Source: Chloroflexota bacterium
Lineage (GTDB): Bacteria > Chloroflexota > Anaerolineae > Anaerolineales > Anaerolineaceae
DNA length: 64,000 bases
Assembly: GCA_021825925.1 (NCBI GenBank)
Contig: JAKAFP010000003.1
Location: forward strand, 1 to 64,000
Reading direction: 5' to 3'
In this document: positions 57,603 to 64,000 of the stretch, piece by piece
Position numbering within the stretch: the stretch's first letter is position 1
Layout of the letters: every line of letters starts with the position of its first letter
Made by a program: the position numbers and the translations under genes
The notes under the pieces: model-generated
Seen by the model: the letters and a program-made list of their open reading frames with translations, nothing else
Database searches by the model: none
What the model was told of the DNA's origin: nothing

Positions 57603-59309
57603 TTGGTATTCGACAAGGCAAGAAAATTAATTCTTAAACACATTTCTGTGGTCATTGCTGCGAGTTTAGGGATAATTGTCTCGCTTGTTATCTTGCCCTT
57701 GGTTATTGTCAGCATCAATTTAGTAGTGAAAAACGGGGAAAAAAAGTTCACAGAACAAGAAGTTATCCGGGTTGAAAACTTGATCCATAATGAAATAGAA
57801 CGGACTTCAAGATCACTTGGGGATTGGTCCAGTTGGAATGACACTTATGAATTTGCGGTCATCCAGAATCAAGATTTCGTGGAAAACAATTTATTCGCTG
57901 ATACCTTTATAAATCTGGATATCAATGCGATTATTATTTTGAACAAATCCCATCAAATTATTTATACCAATTATTTTGATGATAAATCCCAATCAATTTC
58001 CGACTCTCCAATAGATTTTTCGTTACTATTAAAAGAATACCCTGAATTAACCGATACAAACACTTTGGGAGGCATAAAAGGTCTGGCTTCCATACAAGAT
58101 CAATTGATGATCATTGCATCGAATCCGATACTGACAAGCCAGAATGAAGGACCTCCAACCGGGAATATTATCTTCATAAAGACTTTAAGTCCTCATAGAA
58201 TTAATGACTTTTCAAAAATCACATTAAGACAATTAGGAATAAACCCTGTCAATGCCTCGTTCATGGATAACCTGAAAATCCCTGAACCCTCAATCCTTAA
58301 CAACTCCATTTATGTTTTTCCAAAAAACATGGACATCATTACGGGGTACAAGTATTTATCAGACTTGCACAACAATCCGATCATGGTGCTTAATGTTGAC
58401 AGCCCTCGCGATTTGTTCATTCAAGGAAGAACCACAAAAGTAATTGTTATCGTGATCCTGATGGTGCTGATTTTATTCATATCAATAATTACCTATTTTC
58501 TTTACAACCACCTCATCGAGTCACGTGAACATCGCCTGGAAGAAGAAATTGCAGCAGAAAAACTGGAATCTGCCCGATTAAATGCACTAGAGCTTGAAAA
58601 AAGAGTGATCGAGAGAACAAGAGAGCTTGAAATAAAAAACAAGGATCTGGAAGCCTTCAACTATACGGTTTCGCATGACCTCAAATCACCGTTGAGGGGG
58701 ATTTCAGGGTACACCACTTTGTTGATCAATGACCATTCAGATCAGCTGGATGCAACAGGGATGGACTACCTACAAAAAATCCACGCCTCTGCCTTCCGCA
58801 TGGACCAACTGATCCAAGATCTGTTGACCTATACTAAAACCAACAGAAATCAGATAACCAAATCACATGTTAACTTGGATGAACTATGTGTGACCCTGCT
58901 TCTGGAATATGAAGAGGAAATTAAGAAACGAAATATCTTAATAACAAAAGAATTTGACAGTGAAAGTTTATTCATCGATCGAGATGGTATTGCATTAGTC
59001 CTGCGAAATCTTTTGGATAACGCCATAAAATTCACAAAAAATAATCCCAATCCAAATATTGCATTCAAGTGCAAAACTGATGAAAGAAAAGCAACCATCT
59101 CAATATCAGATAACGGTGTAGGATTTGACTCGAAGTTTCAAAAACAAATCTTTGACATTTTTGAAAGGTTACACTTGGCAGAAGAATATCCGGGAACAGG
59201 TATCGGTTTGGCGTTGGTTAAAAAAACCATGGAGCGCTTTGGAGGAAACGTATACGCTGAAAGTCAAATCGGCGTCGGTTCAACCTTCTATTTGGAGATT
59301 CCTATATAG
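57603..59309 (+). CDS. CHASE4-domain sensor histidine kinase
   Basis: 568 aa. Span 1 (about 14-38), an extracytoplasmic CHASE4 sensor domain (about 55-235), span 2 (about 277-302), a coiled coil, then HisKA with His358 (SHDLKSPLRG), N box NLLDNAIKF (about 468), G1 DNGVGF and G2 GTGIGLAL. TTG start at 57603 with CAGGA upstream. No response regulator is adjacent, so it is an orphan kinase. The gene is much richer in A/T than its neighbours, which suggests transfer; the upstream gap (57411-57602) is AT-rich as well. Confidence 0.9.
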   Translation: MVFDKARKLILKHISVVIAASLGIIVSLVILPLVIVSINLVVKNGEKKFTEQEVIRVENLIHNEIERTSRSLGDWSSWNDTYEFAVIQNQDFVENNLFADTFINLDINAIIILNKSHQIIYTNYFDDKSQSISDSPIDFSLLLKEYPELTDTNTLGGIKGLASIQDQLMIIASNPILTSQNEGPPTGNIIFIKTLSPHRINDFSKITLRQLGINPVNASFMDNLKIPEPSILNNSIYVFPKNMDIITGYKYLSDLHNNPIMVLNVDSPRDLFIQGRTTKVIVIVILMVLILFISIITYFLYNHLIESREHRLEEEIAAEKLESARLNALELEKRVIERTRELEIKNKDLEAFNYTVSHDLKSPLRGISGYTTLLINDHSDQLDATGMDYLQKIHASAFRMDQLIQDLLTYTKTNRNQITKSHVNLDELCVTLLLEYEEEIKKRNILITKEFDSESLFIDRDGIALVLRNLLDNAIKFTKNNPNPNIAFKCKTDERKATISISDNGVGFDSKFQKQIFDIFERLHLAEEYPGTGIGLALVKKTMERFGGNVYAESQIGVGSTFYLEIPI

Positions 59310-59792
59310 TTTACGCACATGACAGAATGGCAAAACACAATTGAGCGATAAACCACAGATACCGGGATTCTTTAAGAGTCCTGGTTTCTTTATTATGTGA
59401 TGGTGGGTCAACGATCCAATAATATATGTAATTGTTAGCATTGATTCTTGGATCGCCCCACTCGCTTCACTCGCCCTCATAGAACGAGGGTCATGAGGGG
59501 GCGCACAATTCGCGTTGACGCCAACCTACGAGAAAATGTGAGTGGTTTACCGTAGGGTGCTGTCAACGTCCCGACATCACCTCCAGATCAAAATACCTTT
59601 ATGTAAGGGACGTTGACGCACCAATTTGGTTTTTTGGGCAATGGTGGGTCAACGATCCCTCTAAATTGTTGATAATCCTCATTATTCCGTGGATAGTTGA
59701 AAAATAATTTTCGGCCTAGATGTCTTAGTTGCAAATCGAAAGACCTTGGTGGGGATTGCCACGCCCGAAATGCACGGGCTCGCAATGACAAT
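59310..59792 (+). repeat. Intergenic region with several short repeats, no gene
   Basis: An 18-base sequence (ATGGTGGGTCAACGATCC) occurs at 59400-59417 and 59641-59658. GTCAACGTCCC (59562-59572) and GGGACGTTGAC (59607-59617) are a perfect inverted repeat, and CCCTCAT/ATGAGGG (59474-59499) another. A small hairpin CCCG/CGGG follows at 59763-59779, framed by GGATTGCC and GCTCGCAATGAC, a pattern seen in dispersed bacterial repeats. No open frame can be supported; it may be remains of a miniature mobile element. Confidence 0.65.
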
Positions 59793-60716
59793 TCATCGCG
59801 TCAAACTCATGAACACATCTTCAAGCGTGACCTCCCCGGAGGAGAGGGTGACTTCGCCCAGACCCAGCTGCGAGAGGGCGGCCTGAAGTTGATCGCTGGT
59901 GAGCGCCTGGGGGTCAATGATGACGTGCACCAGGTCACCCAACAGGCTTGTTTGCAAGACACCCGCAATGCCGTTGATCCTCTCGACCATGGCGGTGAGA
60001 GAGGCAGCGGAAACATCCCAGGCCTCGCCGCGGATGACGGTCTGCTTGAGCGCGGATGGCTGGTCAAAAGCCAGCAGACGGCCATCTTTCATCAAGCCCA
60101 CGCGGTGGCAGTATTCAGCTTCATCCATATAGTGGGTGGTGATGAAGATGGTCACGCCGCCGGCGGCCAGCTGGTAGATCAGCTCCCAGAACTCGCGCCG
60201 GGCAACCGGGTCCACACCTGAGGTGGGTTCATCCAAAAAGAGTAGTTTAGGCTGATGCACCAGAGCAATGGCCAGAGCCAGGCGCTGCCGCCACCCGGCG
60301 GAAAGTCCCTTGGTCAGTTCACGCTCGCGGCCGGCAAGCCCCACCAGGGCCAGGGTTTCGAGGATACGATATTTATCTTTAATACCGTAAACCCCGCCGT
60401 AGAAGACCAGGTTTTCGAGCACAGTCAGGTCATCATAGAGCGCGAATTTTTGGGACATATATCCGCAGCGGGCGCGCACCTCTTCAGTCTGTTTGAAGGC
60501 GTCGTAGCCCAGCACGCTGGCGCTGCCCTCCGTAGGTTCAAGCAGCCCCAACAGCATGCGGATGGTGGTGGTCTTTCCGCAGCCGTTCGGTCCGAGGTAG
60601 CCGACGATCTCGCCGGCCTTGACCTCGAAGTTGATGTGATCCACTGCGGTGAAGGCGCCAAAGCGGCGGGTGAGGTTTGTGGCAACCACCACGTTTTCAG
60701 TCATGGGCATCACCAT
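59793..60716 (-). CDS. ABC exporter ATPase, second subunit (YbhF C-half-like)
   Basis: 307 aa. Walker A GPNGCGKTTT (about 39-48), Q-loop MSQKFALYDDL, signature LSAGWRQRL (Ala in place of the first Gly), Walker B LLFLDEPTSGVDP, and a C-terminal regulatory domain ending LEDVFMSLT. It overlaps the end of the first ATPase gene by 20 bases; alternative ATGs at 60710 and 60704 reduce the overlap. In E. coli the equivalents are fused in YbhF. Confidence 0.92.
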   Translation of the reverse strand: MVMPMTENVVVATNLTRRFGAFTAVDHINFEVKAGEIVGYLGPNGCGKTTTIRMLLGLLEPTEGSASVLGYDAFKQTEEVRARCGYMSQKFALYDDLTVLENLVFYGGVYGIKDKYRILETLALVGLAGRERELTKGLSAGWRQRLALAIALVHQPKLLFLDEPTSGVDPVARREFWELIYQLAAGGVTIFITTHYMDEAEYCHRVGLMKDGRLLAFDQPSALKQTVIRGEAWDVSAASLTAMVERINGIAGVLQTSLLGDLVHVIIDPQALTSDQLQAALSQLGLGEVTLSSGEVTLEDVFMSLTR

Positions 60717-61626
60717 TATCTTCGAGGGTCAGTGAAATAAAGACGTCTTCCAACGTGGCGGCGATCAGCCGGGGGCGGCCGCTGGCGGACATGGTTTGTA
60801 ATTGGCCAATCACGCCCCCACTTCTTTCGGGTGACACGCGCAGGTGCAGCTTGTCACCAAAGGCGCGCGCGTCTTCCACCCCGGTGATGGCAAGCACCTG
60901 TTCGCGCAGCGCAATGGGATGATCGGTCTGTAATTCGATGATGCGGCCATTCAGCCGTTCGCGCAGCTGGGTGGGGGTGCCTTCGGCGATGATCCTGCCG
61001 GAGCGCATGAACCCCAGCCGGTTGCAGCGCACGGCTTCATCCATGTAGGGCGTGGTGAGAATGACGGCCATGCCCTCCGCTGAAACGATGCGGATGATCA
61101 GTTGCCAGAAATCCTGGCGGGTGGCGGGGTCCACGCCGGTAGTGGGTTCGTCGAGCAGCAGGATCTGCGGGCGTGAGACCAGAGCTGATGCCAGGCCGAG
61201 TTTTTGCTTCATACCGCCGGAGAGCTGACCAGCTTTGCGTTCGGTGAAGGCTTCGAGCCCGACAAATTTTAATAACTCCATGCAGCGGGGTTTCCAATCC
61301 TTCATTTCAAGCCCGCGCACTTCGGCAAAGAAACGGATGTTCTCAAGGACACTCAAGTCTTCATACAGCGAGAAACGCTGTGAAAGGTAGCCTATCTTTT
61401 CACGAGCACTGTCGGTCTGGGTCAGAATGTCAAACCCGCAGATGCTGACCGAACCTTCATCCGGCCGCAGCGCACCGACCAGCAGGCGCAGTGTGGTGGT
61501 CTTGCCCGCACCATCCGAGCCGACCAGGCCAAAGATCTCACCGGCTTCCACCGCAAGGTTGAGCCCCTCCACGGCGTGTGTGGACCCGAAGGATTTGGAT
61601 AAATTTACAGTGTTTATTAATCCCAT
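60697..61626 (-). CDS. ABC exporter ATPase, first subunit (YbhF N-half-like)
   Basis: 309 aa. Walker A GSDGAGKTTT (36-45), Q-loop LSQRFSLYEDL, signature LSGGMKQKL, Walker B ILLLDEPTTGVDP, C-terminal LEDVFISLT. The H-loop reads TTPYMDEA, so the usual His is Pro here, as in the degenerate half of paired ATPases. ATG at 61626, four bases after the stop of the nitroreductase-like gene. The 20 codons upstream overlap that gene and are not ABC-like. Confidence 0.92.
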   Translation of the reverse strand: MGLINTVNLSKSFGSTHAVEGLNLAVEAGEIFGLVGSDGAGKTTTLRLLVGALRPDEGSVSICGFDILTQTDSAREKIGYLSQRFSLYEDLSVLENIRFFAEVRGLEMKDWKPRCMELLKFVGLEAFTERKAGQLSGGMKQKLGLASALVSRPQILLLDEPTTGVDPATRQDFWQLIIRIVSAEGMAVILTTPYMDEAVRCNRLGFMRSGRIIAEGTPTQLRERLNGRIIELQTDHPIALREQVLAITGVEDARAFGDKLHLRVSPERSGGVIGQLQTMSASGRPRLIAATLEDVFISLTLEDNGDAHD

Positions 61627-61630
61627 TTCA

Positions 61631-62101
61631 TCAACTCTTATCCGGGGTGATGACCACCATGACTTCACTTTTCGCCAGTTCTTCAAGCTGCTGGCGGCTT
61701 GGTTTGCGTGGAAGATTGTGCGCTTTTTGCATGATCATACCGATCATCAAGGGATGGTGCTTCAAACGCGTTTCCAGAAAATCGGCAATTTCGTGAACGT
61801 CGCTGCTGACTCGGGCCATACCTGAGAAGGCCAGCCGTTTGACCCTGACCTGCACTTTGGGATTCGCCTCGATGTTGCGCACCCAATCCGCGCTTTTACC
61901 GCGCGCCGCGCCAAGACAATATTTACCGTCAATCAATTCGTACTGCAGAGGGGTCGTGCGCGGCAATCCGCTCTTACGGCCGGTGGTGGTCAGCAGCAAA
62001 ATAATGAGCCCAACCACCGGTCCAAGGCCTACGGCATAAAGTAAACGGTGTAAATTTTGAGCAGGTTTGATCTTGCGCCAATCAAATGTTTTGGGGTCCA
62101 T
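61631..62101 (-). CDS. Deazaflavin-type nitroreductase family protein
   Basis: 156 aa. One N-terminal hydrophobic helix (LLYAVGLGPVVGLIILLLTT) followed by TGRKSGLPRTTPLQYE, the DDN family core, and ADWVRNIEANPKVQVRV. Probably membrane-associated and F420 or flavin dependent. ATG at 62101 overlaps the HXXEE gene by 20 bases. It is embedded in the exporter operon. Confidence 0.82.
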   Translation of the reverse strand: MDPKTFDWRKIKPAQNLHRLLYAVGLGPVVGLIILLLTTTGRKSGLPRTTPLQYELIDGKYCLGAARGKSADWVRNIEANPKVQVRVKRLAFSGMARVSSDVHEIADFLETRLKHHPLMIGMIMQKAHNLPRKPSRQQLEELAKSEVMVVITPDKS

Positions 62102-62507
62102 GAATACTTCCCATCTTGAACAAGAGGAACGATCCGATGCCGAGCAGAAAGACTGCCGAAACGCAGCCCGGCCAATAGCCACCTCTGACAACCGCCGGAA
62201 CGATGTGGATCAAACCGTTGAGCACTTCAATCACCGCCACTACACGGACAACCTTGAATGCCCAGGGGTGGGTTTGAAAGACGAACGGACTCAATCCAAG
62301 CAGCAACGCCACGATCCCCAGGTTGGCTGCCGCAAACCCTTCAGCGGACCAGTGCAGCACCGGCACAAATGGCAGCCGGGTATGAAGCAGGCTGGTGGCC
62401 GCGGGCAGGTTCCGCCACAGACCGGTAAGCACTTCTTCAATGCTGTGCGCGGCCTGGGTGAGACCCAGCGCCAGGTAAAGCCAGGGGATCTGATTCTGCT
62501 GTTTCAT
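62082..62507 (-). CDS. HXXEE-domain membrane protein
   Basis: 141 aa, about four spans. The sequence AHSIEEVLTG (about 20-29) carries HxxEE, the motif naming the family; a second conserved H (LIHIVPAVV) comes later. Function unknown. It lies 20 bases after the membrane fusion protein gene. Confidence 0.72.
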   Translation of the reverse strand: MKQQNQIPWLYLALGLTQAAHSIEEVLTGLWRNLPAATSLLHTRLPFVPVLHWSAEGFAAANLGIVALLLGLSPFVFQTHPWAFKVVRVVAVIEVLNGLIHIVPAVVRGGYWPGCVSAVFLLGIGSFLLFKMGSIHGPQNI

Positions 62508-62527
62508 GATTCTGTTCCTGCCAGCCT

Positions 62528-63871
62528 TTATTGGTTGAAGCTCACATCCGCGGGCATGCCGGGTTTAAGTTTGCCCTCGGGGTTGGACATTTGCAGTTTG
62601 ACCGCAAAAACCGTGGTCTTGCGCCCTTCGGAGGTCTGCACATTGCGGGGGGTGAACTCGGCCTGATCCGCGATGTGGATGATGACGGCTGCGAAGCTCT
62701 CGCCGGGATAGGAATCCACGGATAGCGAAGCTTGCTGATTGACCGAAAGCAGCCCCACTTCGGTTTCGGGAACGTAGACCGTGATGGTCAGGGGATCCAG
62801 CTGCCCGAGGGTGAAAGCGGGCGCGGCAGGCGAAAGCACTTCACCGACCTCGACAGATCGTCCGAGTACAACACCGTCAAAGGGGGCGGTGATCGAAAGC
62901 TTGGCGAGCTGGGCATCCAGCAGGGCCAGGTTGGCCTGCGCCTGTTGGATGGCGGTCTGGGTTTGGTCTGCAGCCGCTCGGGCTTGATCCAACACAGCTC
63001 GGGCAGCCAGGACCTTGAGCGAATTCTCGCCGGTCTGCAGCGCCGCCAGCCGTGATTGAGCGGATTGAACCCTTTCCACTGCCAGAACCAGATCGCGCCT
63101 GGCCGCCAGGATCTTGATTGCGGACTCGGTTTCAATCAAGTCATCGTAAGCTTTTTGGGCATCTTCCAGTTTGGCCTGGGCATCGTCGTAGGCCGTTTGG
63201 GCAGCGTCTTTGAGATCAGTGTTGTTGGAGGTGTTGGCTTTCGCCAGCACATCCGCGGCAGTTTGGGCTCCAAACTTGCGCGCAAGTAGATCGCTTTCGG
63301 CTTGGACAAAGTCCAGGTTGGCTTTATCTGCCAGCAGGGCGGCTAAAGCAGCCTCGGCGTCAGTTCTGCCTCCCATTGCATTATCCACTTCGGATTGGGC
63401 TGCTGTGATCAGGTCCACGGGAGTGAAGGAACCGCCTGGCAGGGTGTAACCGCTTGGATTGGCGGTTGCCCAATCCGCGGCGCGTTGGGCGGAGGATTCT
63501 GCTTTGGCGGCTGCCAGCGCCAGGTCGAAATTTGCCTGGGCGGACGCCACAGCAGCCTGCGAGGTGGCCGCAGCGTTTTGCGCCACGAGTAGATTTGCTG
63601 CAGCAACGGAGCGCTGTGCCTGAAGCAGGGTGTCATCTATTTTAAAGAGCACATCCCCAGCTTTGACGTTGTCGCCTTCATTAACATTCACAGCAATGAC
63701 CTTGCCGCCGATCTCGGGTGAGAGGACTGAACTTTCAGCCTCAATGGTGCCGGAGACCAGCAGGGTGGCATCTTTCTTCGGAGACAGTGCAACGACGAGG
63801 AAATAGACGGCCACAGCGAGCACCAGGATCCCGACCGGGATGACGAACTTGGGAAAGGATTTATGTTTCAT
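62528..63871 (-). CDS. HlyD/YbhG-type membrane fusion protein
   Basis: 447 aa. N-terminal anchor (FVIPVGILVLAVAVYFLVVAL), lipoyl half-motif SPEIGGKVIAVNVNEGDNVK (about 51-70), a very long Ala/Gln/Asp-rich coiled coil (about 80-300), then ITAPFDGVVLGRSVEVGEV and the beta-barrel part. Partner of the ABC exporter. ATG at 63871 is preceded by GGAG; a TTG four codons earlier is not needed. Confidence 0.92.
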   Translation of the reverse strand: MKHKSFPKFVIPVGILVLAVAVYFLVVALSPKKDATLLVSGTIEAESSVLSPEIGGKVIAVNVNEGDNVKAGDVLFKIDDTLLQAQRSVAAANLLVAQNAAATSQAAVASAQANFDLALAAAKAESSAQRAADWATANPSGYTLPGGSFTPVDLITAAQSEVDNAMGGRTDAEAALAALLADKANLDFVQAESDLLARKFGAQTAADVLAKANTSNNTDLKDAAQTAYDDAQAKLEDAQKAYDDLIETESAIKILAARRDLVLAVERVQSAQSRLAALQTGENSLKVLAARAVLDQARAAADQTQTAIQQAQANLALLDAQLAKLSITAPFDGVVLGRSVEVGEVLSPAAPAFTLGQLDPLTITVYVPETEVGLLSVNQQASLSVDSYPGESFAAVIIHIADQAEFTPRNVQTSEGRKTTVFAVKLQMSNPEGKLKPGMPADVSFNQ

Positions 63872-63898
63872 ACTCAACTCCAATTTACGATATTGACG

Positions 63899-64000
63899 TC
63901 AATCAAGACGTTTGCGAAATCGCAGCGAAGCGGCCACCAAAATGACCACACCAAAGGCAAACAACGCCAGGGTTTCCACCCAGATGGAGGATAAGCCGGA
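63899..64000 (-). CDS. ABC-2 type permease, C-terminal end only
   Basis: The last 33 residues of a protein that begins beyond the right edge. A hydrophobic stretch (WVETLALFAFGVVILVAASL) followed by RFRKRLD and a stop is typical of the end of YhhJ/YbhS/R-type permeases. It lies just upstream of the fusion protein in the same direction, as expected for an exporter operon. Confidence 0.72.
   Translation of the reverse strand, partial: SGLSSIWVETLALFAFGVVILVAASLRFRKRLD

Noticed and set aside
59310-59792. Decayed transposase gene
   Set aside because: Repeats are present but no frame shows transposase motifs.

Overview
The window looks like chromosomal DNA of a strictly anaerobic or fermentative member of the Chloroflexi (Chloroflexota), most likely class Anaerolineae. 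The 16S rRNA gene reads like that group. Several protein types point the same way: many lipoproteins with a lipobox, a lipoprotein class B PBP, a one-chain pyruvate:ferredoxin oxidoreductase, DUF362 and F420-type nitroreductase-like proteins, and large oligopeptide ABC operons. The placement comes from reading the sequence and was not checked by a search.

Layout. 1-3.8 kb: an oligopeptide ABC operon on the minus strand (oppD-oppF-binding protein, cut by the left edge). 3.9-8.7 kb: a membrane protein, then maf-PBP-rsgA (minus). 8.9-13.9 kb: xpt-guaA purine genes, then a membrane FHA protein overlapping a PP2C phosphatase. 13.9-16 kb: a CitE-like lyase, a DUF3267 peptidase and a small lipoprotein. 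16.3-21.2 kb: dnaE and pfkA. 21.6-22.3 kb: a REP-associated tyrosine transposase between inverted REP hairpins; a third copy lies at 15.5 kb. 22.3-29 kb (mostly minus): a SagB-type oxidoreductase, GNAT, murJ, then dnaJ-like - htrA - baeRF. 29.3-34.5 kb: a LysM lipoprotein, a Nudix hydrolase and nifJ. 34.5-42 kb (minus): an rRNA operon (16S-tRNAIle-tRNAAla-23S-5S-5S) with several tandem promoters, followed by rpsU-infA behind a possible attenuator. 42-44.3 kb: a DUF362 iron-sulfur protein and a DUF2807 lipoprotein. 44.3-50.6 kb: a complete second opp operon (D-F-binding protein-B-C). 50.6-57.4 kb: a tandem hairpin repeat, a YghO-like protein, a methyltransferase, DUF998, a chagasin-like inhibitor and a sugar-transporter/GxGYxYP pair. 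57.6-59.3 kb: an AT-rich CHASE4 histidine kinase. 59.8-64 kb (minus): a YbhGFSR-like ABC exporter operon, cut by the right edge.

How it fits together. Peptides are imported by two opp systems and pyruvate is oxidised by NifJ. PfkA runs glycolysis, and the GPH transporter with its GxGYxYP enzyme probably handles a glycoside. Envelope and quality-control genes (PBP, MurJ, LysM, HtrA, DnaJ, baeRF) are well represented.

The most unusual signal is that both extracellular binding proteins have their domains in circularly permuted order, with different cut points. A second recurrent signal is a -10 hexamer placed 6-7 bases before an ATG that has no Shine-Dalgarno, which suggests leaderless mRNAs.
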